From Oscillospiraceae bacterium (GTDB taxonomy: Bacteria; Bacillota; Clostridia; Oscillospirales; Oscillospiraceae), in NCBI GenBank assembly GCA_021202845.1, contig JAJQCF010000009.1, positions 1 through 64,000 on the forward strand: a stretch of DNA of 64,000 nt. The letters are read 5' to 3'. The notes below the pieces were generated by a model that saw nothing but the letters and a program-made list of their open reading frames with translations, ran no database searches and was not told where the DNA came from. Position 1 is the first letter of the stretch. Each line of letters starts with the position of its first letter. Positions 1-7,652 of this stretch are shown in pieces. The translations under genes were made by a program, and so were the position numbers.

Positions 1-2
1 AG

Positions 3-488
3 AGCGTGGTAAACAGCGCCGCCGGAGCCGTACTTGGCAGCACGGCCATAGACATATCAACGGTCACGGCAGATTTGGAGACAGAGCTTACGGCAATGGA
101 TATTGGCCCTCTGTTCGGACTATGGTTCCAAAGCCTTTTCGTGGGACTTACGGTTTGGGCGGTCACAATCTGCATTTTCATCATTGTTTACGGCAGAATG
201 ATAGAAATTTATTTAGTGACCTCGCTTGCGCCTATCCCAATGGCGACCATGACCAACCGAGAATGGGGTCAGATGGGGCAGAATTACCTGCGCAGTCTGC
301 TGGCGCTGGCGTTTCAGGCGTTTCTAATTATCGTCTGCGTTGCAATATACGCTGTGCTTGTCCAAAACATCACGCTTGCGGATAACATCTCCACCGCGAT
401 TTGGACGTGCATGGGTTATACCGTCCTGCTGTGCTTCTCACTGTTCAAGACAGGCTCGCTCGCCAAAAGTCTTTTCAACGCCCACTGA
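3..488 (+). CDS. VirB6/TrbL-like conjugation channel protein, C-terminal part
   Basis: This is the 3' end of a polytopic membrane protein; the reading frame is open to the left edge, so the start lies outside the window. The visible 160 residues hold three hydrophobic stretches, around a WFQSLFVG segment with YGRMIEIYL just after it, a second around LALAFQAFLIIV, and a third near the C terminus. The pattern matches the VirB6/TrbL-type inner-membrane channel subunit that precedes PrgI and VirB4 in Tn1549/CTn-like elements of Firmicutes. It would form part of the mating channel. The next gene begins 14 bases after its stop codon, so the two are probably co-transcribed. The family call rests on membrane topology plus gene order rather than on a catalytic motif. 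Confidence 0.8.
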   Translation, partial: SVVNSAAGAVLGSTAIDISTVTADLETELTAMDIGPLFGLWFQSLFVGLTVWAVTICIFIIVYGRMIEIYLVTSLAPIPMATMTNREWGQMGQNYLRSLLALAFQAFLIIVCVAIYAVLVQNITLADNISTAIWTCMGYTVLLCFSLFKTGSLAKSLFNAH

Positions 489-502
489 CGGAGGTGAATA
501 TT

Positions 503-931
503 ATCGCTTATGTACCCATTCCCAAAGACCTGACTGCGGTCAAAACAAAGGTCTTATTCAACCTTACAAAAAGACAGCTTCTCTGCTTCGGAGGCGGCGC
601 ACTTGTCGGTGTGCCGCTTTTCTTCCTTGTCAGAAGCCATATGAACACCAGCGCCGCCGCAATCTGCATGATTATCGTCATGCTGCCATTCTTTTTGCTC
701 GCTATGTGCGAAAAGAACGGCCAGCCGCTGGAGAAGGCTGTTTGGAACATGATTCGGGTCTGCTTTCTCAGGCCCAAGCAGAGAAAGTATAAAACAAATA
801 ATTTCTATGCCGTTTTGGAACGGCAGGATTCTTTAGACAGGGAGGTGCTGCGTATTGTCAACAAAACCGCTCACAAGAGCAGAGAAAAAGCAAATAGAAG
901 CGGCCATTGCGCGGGCAAAGGGCGCAGATAA
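503..931 (+). CDS. PrgI family conjugal transfer membrane protein
   Basis: PrgI is a small membrane component of the Gram-positive type IV secretion machinery and always lies next to virB4. The protein starts AYVPIPKDL, followed by KTKVLFNLTKRQL, which is the family signature, and has two transmembrane helices (about residues 26-45 and 51-70). The start is unusual: there is no ATG or TTG. The only strong ribosome-binding site, GGAGG at 490-494, points to ATT at 500 or ATC at 503; a GTG at 494 lies inside that site. I chose ATC 503 because it gives the family's normal N terminus. About 142 residues. Its 3' end overlaps virB4 by 77 bases in another frame, which suggests translational coupling. 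Confidence 0.85.
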   Translation: MAYVPIPKDLTAVKTKVLFNLTKRQLLCFGGGALVGVPLFFLVRSHMNTSAAAICMIIVMLPFFLLAMCEKNGQPLEKAVWNMIRVCFLRPKQRKYKTNNFYAVLERQDSLDREVLRIVNKTAHKSREKANRSGHCAGKGRR

Positions 932-3236
932 AAAGGAAGTGTCCGCACAGGAAAGCATCCCGTTTCAGCGAATGTTCCCTGACGGCATTTGCCGTGTGAC
1001 GGACAGCTACTACACAAAAACAGTGCAGTTTCAAGACATCAATTATCAGCTGGGGCAAAATGAGGACAAAATGGCTATCTTTGACGGTTGGTGCGATTTT
1101 CTCAACTACTTTGACCCGTCAATTCGTTTTCAGTTTTCGTTTATGAATTTATCTACAGACAATGACGACGCAATAAAGAGCATTGCAATTCCGCCCAGAG
1201 GCGACGCCTTTGACGGTATACGCAGGGAGTACACGGAGATGCTCCGCAGCCAGCTTGCCAGAGGCAACAACGGCCTGACAAAAACAAAGTATCTTACGTT
1301 CGGTATCGAGGCGGAGTCGCTGAAGAGTGCCAAGCCAAGGCTGGAACGCATCGAGACAGATATATTAAGCAGCTTTAAGCGGCTTGGCGTGAGGGCGCAG
1401 CCGCTGAACGGAGCAGAGCGTTTGAAGCTCATGCACGGTATACTCCATATCGGAGACAACGAGCCGTTCCGCTTTTCGTGGGACTGGCTTCCCGCCACAG
1501 GTCTGTCCGTCAAGGACTTCATCGCGCCGTCCTCGTTTGAGTTCCGCAACGGCTACGGTTTCCGTATCGGAGAAACATTCGGCTGTGTATCCTTTTTGCA
1601 AATCATGGCTCCAGAACTCAATGACCGCCTGCTGGCAGACTTTCTGGACATGGAAAGCTCGCTTGTGGTATCTATGCACATTCAGTCTATCGACCAAACC
1701 AAGGCCATCAAGACGGTCAAGCGCAAGATAACGGATTTGGATTCAATGAAGATTCAGGAGCAAAAACGCGCTGTGCGCTCCGGATATGATATGGACCTCA
1801 TTCCCTCAGACCTCGCCACCTACGGCGAGGAGGCCAAGAAGCTGCTGCAAGAGCTGCAAAGCCGGAACGAGCGAATGTTCCTGCTGACGTTCATTCTTAT
1901 GAACACCGCGGACAGCAAGCAGCGGCTGGACAACAACGTGTTTCAGGCCAGTTCCATTGCGCAAAAGCACAACTGCGCTCTAAAGAAGCTGGACTTTCAG
2001 CAGGAGGAGGGACTGATGAGCTGCCTCCCGCTGGGACTGAATCAAATAGAGATTCAGCGGGGCTTGACCACATCGAGCGTCGCTATTTTTGTGCCTTTCA
2101 CGACGCAGGAGCTGTTTCAAATGGAGCCAGAGGCGCTTTACTGCGGGCTGAACGCCCTTTCAAACAACCTTATTATGGTGGACAGAAAGCTGCTTAAAAA
2201 TCCGAACGGACTTATCCTCGGAACGCCGGGCAGCGGCAAGTCCTTTGCCGCCAAACGGGAAATCGCCAACGTGTTCCTCGTGACTGACGACGACATTATC
2301 ATCTGCGACCCGGAGGCGGAATACGGGCCGCTGGTGGAGCATCTTCACGGACAGGTAATACACATCTCGCCCAGCTCCGCCGACTATGTGAACCCAATGG
2401 ATTTGAACCTGAACTACTCGGACGACGAAAACCCGCTGAGCCTCAAGAGCGATTTTATTCTCTCCCTCTGTGAGCTTATTGTGGGCGGCAAGGAGGGCTT
2501 GCAGCCGGTGGAGAAAACCGTTATTGACCGCTGTGTGCGCACGGTCTATAGGGACTATCTCGCTGACCCAAGAGCTGAGAATATGCCTATTTTAGAGGAC
2601 CTGTACAACGAACTGCGGCGGCAGGAGGAAAAGGAGGCTCAGTACATCGCCACAGCGCTGGAAATCTATGTGACCGGCTCCCTCAATGTGTTCAATCATC
2701 GGACAAATATAAACATCGAGAGCCGTATTGTCTGCTTTGACATCAAGGAGCTGGGCAAGCAGCTGAAAAAGATAGGGATGCTCATTGTGCAGGACGCTGT
2801 GTGGAACCGCGTTACCGTCAATCGAGAGGCACACAAGGCCACCAGATATTATATTGACGAAATGCACCTGCTGTTAAAGGAGGAGCAGACCGCGGCGTAC
2901 ACGGTAGAGATATGGAAGCGCTTTCGCAAATGGGGCGGCATACCGACAGGCATTACACAAAATGTAAAAGACCTCCTATCCTCTCGTGAAGTGGAGAACG
3001 TCTTTGAAAACAGCGACTATGTGTATATGCTCAATCAGGCCAGCGGCGACAGGCAGATTTTAGCCAAGCAGCTCAATATCTCCCCTCACCAGCTTTCCTA
3101 TGTGACCCACTCCGGCGAGGGCGAGGGGCTGCTGTTCTACGGCAGCGTTATTCTGCCGTTTATAGACCGTTTCCCCAAGGACACAGAATTGTACCGCGTA
3201 ATGACAACGAAGCCCGGTGAGGCGGCGCAGACATGA
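855..3236 (+). CDS. VirB4-like type IV secretion ATPase
   Basis: This cytoplasmic/membrane-associated ATPase powers assembly of the mating channel and DNA transfer. At 793 residues it has the usual length for Firmicute VirB4/TraE/TcpF-type proteins. The Walker A motif GTPGSGKS lies at about residues 456-463 and the Walker B segment YYIDEMHLLL at about 664-672. An N-terminal region with FQFSFMNLS and the conserved GLTTSS stretch precedes the ATPase domain. The start is TTG at 855, chosen because GGAGG at 841-845 is nine bases upstream. Its stop overlaps the methylase start (ATGA at 3233-3236). The order channel, PrgI, VirB4, hydrolase is the standard transfer core of Tn1549-like elements. Confidence 0.95.
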   Translation: MSTKPLTRAEKKQIEAAIARAKGADKKEVSAQESIPFQRMFPDGICRVTDSYYTKTVQFQDINYQLGQNEDKMAIFDGWCDFLNYFDPSIRFQFSFMNLSTDNDDAIKSIAIPPRGDAFDGIRREYTEMLRSQLARGNNGLTKTKYLTFGIEAESLKSAKPRLERIETDILSSFKRLGVRAQPLNGAERLKLMHGILHIGDNEPFRFSWDWLPATGLSVKDFIAPSSFEFRNGYGFRIGETFGCVSFLQIMAPELNDRLLADFLDMESSLVVSMHIQSIDQTKAIKTVKRKITDLDSMKIQEQKRAVRSGYDMDLIPSDLATYGEEAKKLLQELQSRNERMFLLTFILMNTADSKQRLDNNVFQASSIAQKHNCALKKLDFQQEEGLMSCLPLGLNQIEIQRGLTTSSVAIFVPFTTQELFQMEPEALYCGLNALSNNLIMVDRKLLKNPNGLILGTPGSGKSFAAKREIANVFLVTDDDIIICDPEAEYGPLVEHLHGQVIHISPSSADYVNPMDLNLNYSDDENPLSLKSDFILSLCELIVGGKEGLQPVEKTVIDRCVRTVYRDYLADPRAENMPILEDLYNELRRQEEKEAQYIATALEIYVTGSLNVFNHRTNINIESRIVCFDIKELGKQLKKIGMLIVQDAVWNRVTVNREAHKATRYYIDEMHLLLKEEQTAAYTVEIWKRFRKWGGIPTGITQNVKDLLSSREVENVFENSDYVYMLNQASGDRQILAKQLNISPHQLSYVTHSGEGEGLLFYGSVILPFIDRFPKDTELYRVMTTKPGEAAQT

Positions 3237-4171
3237 CGGATACTATTATAAATAGTAACTGCCTCGCCGCGCTGCGGGAGCTGCCCGACGAGAGCGTCAA
3301 CTGCTGCGTCACCAGTCCGCCGTACTACGCCCTGCGGGATTACGGCGTGGAGGGACAAATAGGACGGGAGGAAACGCCCGAAGCGTATGTGACACGGCTT
3401 ACGGAGGTTTTCTCCGAGGTGCGGCGCGTCCTCACGTCAGACGGTACCCTTTGGCTCAACATCTCGGACACCTACTGCGGGACAGGCAGCAAAGGGATGT
3501 GTACAGACCCCAAAAATCCAAAGGGAAGGAACGGGCAGGCCGTGTCCCTTGCCAACCATGTCGCAGGATTAAAGCCCAAAGACATGATTGGCATTCCGTG
3601 GATGCTGGCCTTTGCCCTGCGCAGCGACGGCTGGTATTTGCGCAGCAATATTATCTGGTACAAGGATAATCCCATGCCGGAGAGCGTGAAGGACAGACCC
3701 AGCCGCTGCTACGAGCATATTTTCCTGCTGACAAAATCCAAGCGGTATTTCTACGATGCGGCGGCTATTGCGGAGCCGGTGGCTGCGTCTACGCCCGGAC
3801 GAATGAAGCGGGCCTTTGGCAGCGGCAACAAGTATTCAGCAGACATTCCCGGTCAGAAGCACCAACAAATCTGCGATGCCAGACCGCAGGGCTACGCAGA
3901 CAATGAGATTCCAACAATGCGCAACAAGCGTGATGTGTGGCGCATCAACACCGTGCCGTATCATGGCGGTCACTTTGCGGCGTTTCCGCCCAAGCTGGCG
4001 GAAACCTGCATCCTTGCGGGCTGTCCCGTGGGCGGTGTGGTGCTGGACCCGTTTCTGGGCAGCGGTACCACCGCTGCGGCAGCGAAAAAATTAAACCGCC
4101 GCTATATCGGCATTGAGCTGAACCCTGAATACTGCGCTCTGGCACAGGAGCGCATTGACAAAATTAGTTGA
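3233..4171 (+). CDS. Beta-class site-specific DNA methyltransferase (N4-cytosine or N6-adenine)
   Basis: This is an S-adenosylmethionine-dependent DNA amino-methyltransferase of 312 residues. The catalytic motif TSPPYY lies near residues 26-31 and the SAM-binding motif LDPFLGSGTT near the C terminus, around residue 273. That order (motif IV before motif I) defines the beta class. No restriction endonuclease partner is visible. An orphan methylase inside the conjugation operon is common in these elements and probably protects transferred DNA from host restriction. It is translationally coupled to virB4 by a four-base ATGA overlap. Target base and recognition site cannot be read from the sequence. 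Confidence 0.92.
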   Translation: MTDTIINSNCLAALRELPDESVNCCVTSPPYYALRDYGVEGQIGREETPEAYVTRLTEVFSEVRRVLTSDGTLWLNISDTYCGTGSKGMCTDPKNPKGRNGQAVSLANHVAGLKPKDMIGIPWMLAFALRSDGWYLRSNIIWYKDNPMPESVKDRPSRCYEHIFLLTKSKRYFYDAAAIAEPVAASTPGRMKRAFGSGNKYSADIPGQKHQQICDARPQGYADNEIPTMRNKRDVWRINTVPYHGGHFAAFPPKLAETCILAGCPVGGVVLDPFLGSGTTAAAAKKLNRRYIGIELNPEYCALAQERIDKIS

Positions 4172-4186
4172 ATTGGAGGTATGATT

Positions 4187-4690
4187 ATGGACGAAATTTA
4201 TATGATTCATTTGGACGATTATTTACACCGTATTGACGATATGCTGACGCTTTATGTCATGCTTCGTCAGACAGAGGCGGCAATCTCAAAGCTGCCGGAC
4301 TGCGAGAGCAGCGCGGAGCTGCGCAGGCATATGGCATCGCTCTCGCCCTACATTAAGGAGATGTGGGACAGCTGGAACATTCCCGCCAGATACCTTGCCA
4401 GCGGTGATGTGGAGGATTTGCGCGGCATTATGGACGAGGAGCTGATCGAGCCGGAGGATGCAGGATATTTCTGTGAGGAAAGCCGCGCTGCGGTTGCTGA
4501 CGTATTTGCTGAGGAACGGGCAGACCTTGCGAAGTATTACCTGTTTGAGCTTACAAAGAAGTCCGTGGATTTTACTTTGCAAATCGCTAAGTTTGCGCGT
4601 GAAGTTGGGGACTTCACAAAGGGCCTATTGGCCGACCGCAAAGAATTGGACTTTCTTTTCTGTGGCGACGAGGAGACGGACAGCCGGTGA
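4187..4690 (+). CDS. Hypothetical acidic protein in the transfer operon
   Basis: I do not recognise this family. The protein has 167 residues, is acidic, has no signal peptide or membrane helix, and looks largely helical (MDEIYMIHLDDYLHRIDDML at the start, then a long charged helical C terminus). Two ATGs are possible: the one at 4181 touches the GGAGGT ribosome-binding site (4175-4180), while the one at 4187 has six-base spacing and is preferred. It lies between the methylase and the wall hydrolase, so it is expressed with the transfer genes. A cytoplasmic accessory role is the most that can be said. Confidence 0.7.
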   Translation: MDEIYMIHLDDYLHRIDDMLTLYVMLRQTEAAISKLPDCESSAELRRHMASLSPYIKEMWDSWNIPARYLASGDVEDLRGIMDEELIEPEDAGYFCEESRAAVADVFAEERADLAKYYLFELTKKSVDFTLQIAKFAREVGDFTKGLLADRKELDFLFCGDEETDSR

Positions 4691-4728
4691 CAGTCCCCCC
4701 CTTGCTGCCGAGACGGAGGTGAGCGCCT

Positions 4729-6420
4729 ATTGCTGTCAGACTGCAATTTACCGATGAGGAGCTGAACAATCCCAAGCTCCGAAAGGCCGCCGATAAAGCG
4801 CAGCGGAGTACGGACAAGGCAGTAAAAGCTGAAAAAGAGCTTCCCCAAAAAGCATCAGTGAAGCGAGTCCGCACCATAGACCCGCAGACCGGTCAGGTCA
4901 AAACTAAGCTGCAATTCACGGAAAACGCGAAAAAGCCTCCGTCCTCTAAGCTGATACGCTCTTCCGTGACAGACGCCGCTGTAGGAAAGCTCCACCATGA
5001 AGTCCGTGAGGCCGGAGAGGATAATGCCGGCGTGTATTCGGCGAATACAATGGCGCAATCGGCGGAGGCGGGCGCGCATACAGCCGCCGGCGTATACCGG
5101 CAAAGCAAGCTAAAGCCATACAGCAGGCTGGCAAGGGCGGAGAAACGGGAAACTCAGGCCAACCTCTCGGCGCTGAACAGGACATTTGCGCATAACAGCG
5201 GCTTTTCCAGCAATCCGTACTCCCGCTGGCAGCAGAAGCGGGCAATCAGGAGAGAATATGCCCGCGCGAAAAAAGCCGGAGGCGGCACGGTCAGCGCGGC
5301 GCAGACCACCGCAAAGGCCGCAAAGCGGGCTGCGGAGGGAAGCGGCAAGGCCGCGGTTTTTGTTGCCCGACACAGTGGAGGCTTTTTCGCAGTAGTTGCT
5401 TTGAGCCTGATTGCGGCAATGCTCTTGTCCGTTTTTTCTGCCTGCTCCGTTTTGTTTCAAAGCGGCGCAGGCAGTCTGATGATTTCCACCTACCCCTCCG
5501 AGGACGCGGATATGCTGGCAGCGGAGGCACAATATTGCGCTCTGGAACAGGAATTGCAGGACTATCTGGACAGCTATGAATCCGCGCACAGCTATGACGA
5601 GTATAACTATGAGCTGGACGCTATCGGGCATGACCCCTATGTGCTGATTTCCGCTGTCACAGCGCTCTATGGAGGCGCATGGACGATAGACGATGTAGGT
5701 GACATTTTGCAATCCATCTTTGACTACCAATACACGCTGACCGAAGCCGTGGAGGTGGAAACTCGCTGCACCACTGAAACCTGGACAGACAGCGAGGGCA
5801 ATGAGCATGAAACGGAAACGTCCTACGATTACTACATCTGCACTGTCACTCTGGACAATTTCAATCTGTCCCATGTGCCGGTGTATGTGATGAGCGAAGC
5901 GCAGCTGTCTATGTACGCGGTGTATATGTCCACGCTGGGAAACAGAACGGATTTATTCCCCGAATCTGGTTATATAGCGCTGCTGGAGCCGACTGAGTAT
6001 GCGGATTATGAGGTGTCCGCGGAGGCGCTGGAGGATGAGCAGTTTGCCGCTATGCTTGCGGAAGCGGAAAAGTATCTGGGTTATCCCTACGTCTGGGGCG
6101 GCAGTTCGCCGAGCACCAGCTTCGACTGCTCAGGCTTCGTGAGCTGGGTCATCAACAACTGCGGCGTGGGCTGGAGCGTGGGGCGGCTGAGCGCGAACGG
6201 GCTTTTGAACATCTGCACCCGCATTTCCGCTGACGAAGCGCAGCCCGGCGACCTTATTTTCTTTGAAAATACTTATGATACGGCAGGCGCGTCGCACGTC
6301 GGCATCTATGTTGGGGACGGAATGATGATTCACTGCGGCAGCCCCATTCAGTACACCAGTATAAACACAAGCTACTGGCAGAGCCACCTGCTTTGCTTTG
6401 GCCGCCTGCCAAGTCCGTAA
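4729..6420 (+). CDS. Membrane-anchored NlpC/P60 peptidoglycan hydrolase of the transfer apparatus
   Basis: This enzyme would cut peptide cross-links in the wall to let the mating channel through (VirB1/Tn916 Orf14-like role). It has a basic cytoplasmic N terminus, one transmembrane helix at about residues 217-243, an extracellular middle region, and a C-terminal NlpC/P60 domain with Cys467 in FDCSGF, His523 in SHVGIYVG and His535 in MIHCGSP. In-frame similarity to the family N terminus (AVRLQFTDEEL) continues upstream of the GTG at 4858 to an ATT codon at 4729, just after an in-frame TGA at 4720. GGAGG at 4715-4719 is nine bases upstream of that ATT. The true start is therefore probably ATT, giving 563 residues rather than 520. 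Confidence 0.88.
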   Translation: MAVRLQFTDEELNNPKLRKAADKAQRSTDKAVKAEKELPQKASVKRVRTIDPQTGQVKTKLQFTENAKKPPSSKLIRSSVTDAAVGKLHHEVREAGEDNAGVYSANTMAQSAEAGAHTAAGVYRQSKLKPYSRLARAEKRETQANLSALNRTFAHNSGFSSNPYSRWQQKRAIRREYARAKKAGGGTVSAAQTTAKAAKRAAEGSGKAAVFVARHSGGFFAVVALSLIAAMLLSVFSACSVLFQSGAGSLMISTYPSEDADMLAAEAQYCALEQELQDYLDSYESAHSYDEYNYELDAIGHDPYVLISAVTALYGGAWTIDDVGDILQSIFDYQYTLTEAVEVETRCTTETWTDSEGNEHETETSYDYYICTVTLDNFNLSHVPVYVMSEAQLSMYAVYMSTLGNRTDLFPESGYIALLEPTEYADYEVSAEALEDEQFAAMLAEAEKYLGYPYVWGGSSPSTSFDCSGFVSWVINNCGVGWSVGRLSANGLLNICTRISADEAQPGDLIFFENTYDTAGASHVGIYVGDGMMIHCGSPIQYTSINTSYWQSHLLCFGRLPSP

Positions 6421-6432
6421 AGGAGGTAGACT

Positions 6433-6672
6433 ATGAATCCAAAAGTAGAGAAGCTGCGGGAGGAAAGAGCCAAAAACTGTGCCAAAATTGAAAAGCTCAC
6501 CGCCCGCAACAAGGTTATTGACGAGGCAGTAGAGAGTCTGGAGAACTCGGATATTGTTGGCCTTGTCCGCGAACAGGGGCTTACCCCTGATGAACTGGCA
6601 AAGCTGCTTACCGCCCTTAAAACAGCTCCTTTGCCGACTGAATACATTATGAGGGAGGAATCGCATGAATAA
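6433..6672 (+). CDS. DUF4315 family protein
   Basis: This 79-residue charged protein begins MNPKVEKLREERAKN and contains a coiled-coil-like first half followed by a GLTPDELAKLL segment. This matches the DUF4315 family, which is found almost only in Tn1549/CTn-like elements between the NlpC/P60 hydrolase and the DUF4366 gene, as here. The start follows GGAGG at 6421-6425. The gene overlaps the next by eight bases (ATG at 6665, TAA at 6670-6672). Molecular function is unknown; the gene order implies a role in conjugation. Confidence 0.88.
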   Translation: MNPKVEKLREERAKNCAKIEKLTARNKVIDEAVESLENSDIVGLVREQGLTPDELAKLLTALKTAPLPTEYIMREESHE

Positions 6673-7558
6673 GAAAAAATCCAAACCGCTTATAAGTCTG
6701 GCTGCCGCTGTGCTCTGCATGGCGGCTTTTTCCGTGACAGCGTTTGCCGGCGGAGATGATTGGTGCGAATACGGCGATTACGACACGCCGGATACAGTCG
6801 AATCCGCGGAAACTGTTGAGAGTACATCAGAGGACGAAGAGGAAGCTGTTGCTTCCGCAAGCGAGAGCGAAAAATCCGATGCAGCTGAAATTGTGAGCGA
6901 AGTGTTATCTGCCGGAGATGTTATCAGCGTGGATACACTGACGCCATCCGGCAATCTTACGCTGGTGGACGACATTGTGCAGGCCGACAGTGATTCATCC
7001 GAAGATGGAACGGACACCGAGAGCGAGGAAAAGCAGTTTATAACCGTTCAATCCAAAAACGGGAACTACTTTTATATCATTATTGACCGCAGCGGCGATG
7101 AGGAAAACGTCCACTTTCTGAACCTCGTCGATGAGGCCGATTTGTTGGCACTCATGGACGAGGAGGAAATCGAGGAAGTGACCGCCAGCTGCACCTGCAC
7201 AGATAAGTGCGTGGTGGGAGACATCGACACTTCCTGTCCTGTCTGCCGGACAAATATGAGCGAATGCACCGGCGTGGAACAGGAAACGGAAAATACTGAC
7301 GATACGGATACGGAGCAATCTGCTCAGGCAGAGGAAACGGAGAGCAGTACCAACAGCAGTTTGCTGGCGGCTGCGCTTGTACTTGTTTTAGCCGGAGGCG
7401 GTGCGGTATACTATTTCAAGTTCAGAAAGCGGCCTGCAAGCGCGAAGGGTTCCGTTTCTCTTGATGATTATGACTTCGGTGATGATGACGAGGAAGATGA
7501 AGATTATGAGCTTGAGCCGGACGATGACGAACCGGAAGAGCGCAACGAAGGGGATTGA
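6665..7558 (+). CDS. DUF4366 (CD1107-like) secreted, membrane-anchored mobile-element protein
   Basis: The protein has 297 residues, an N-terminal signal peptide ending near AFSVTAFA (about residue 29), a long acidic linker, the conserved core with ITVQSKNGNYFYIIIDR and VHFLNLVDEADLL, a Cys-rich segment (CTCTDKC, SCPVC), a transmembrane helix at about residues 231-251 and a highly acidic cytoplasmic tail. This is the DUF4366 layout that follows DUF4315 in CTn-type elements. It would sit outside the membrane, possibly as a surface component of the mating apparatus. The four cysteines might bind metal or form disulfides; this is inference. Confidence 0.88.
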   Translation: MNKKKSKPLISLAAAVLCMAAFSVTAFAGGDDWCEYGDYDTPDTVESAETVESTSEDEEEAVASASESEKSDAAEIVSEVLSAGDVISVDTLTPSGNLTLVDDIVQADSDSSEDGTDTESEEKQFITVQSKNGNYFYIIIDRSGDEENVHFLNLVDEADLLALMDEEEIEEVTASCTCTDKCVVGDIDTSCPVCRTNMSECTGVEQETENTDDTDTEQSAQAEETESSTNSSLLAAALVLVLAGGGAVYYFKFRKRPASAKGSVSLDDYDFGDDDEEDEDYELEPDDDEPEERNEGD

Positions 7559-7587
7559 GACTAAAAGGCTTGAAAACTGTCAGCGAA

Positions 7588-7618
7588 AGGGGAAGCAGTC
7601 CAAACGGGCTGCTTTTCC
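7588..7618 (+). terminator. Terminator-like hairpin after DUF4366
   Basis: GGGGAAGCAGTCC pairs with GGGCTGCTTTTCC across an AAAC loop, with two G.T pairs, and is followed by a T-rich run. It probably attenuates transcription between the channel genes and the topoisomerase block. Confidence 0.6.
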
Positions 7619-7652
7619 TTTTATCTTAAAATGAATAGGAGTGAGGTTGTAT

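Noticed and set aside
4858-4860. GTG 4858 as start of the NlpC/P60 gene
   Set aside because: It lacks a ribosome-binding site and leaves out 43 residues that match the family N terminus.
5110-5874. 254-codon open frame on the - strand
   Set aside because: It is antisense to the NlpC/P60 hydrolase gene and has no family features.
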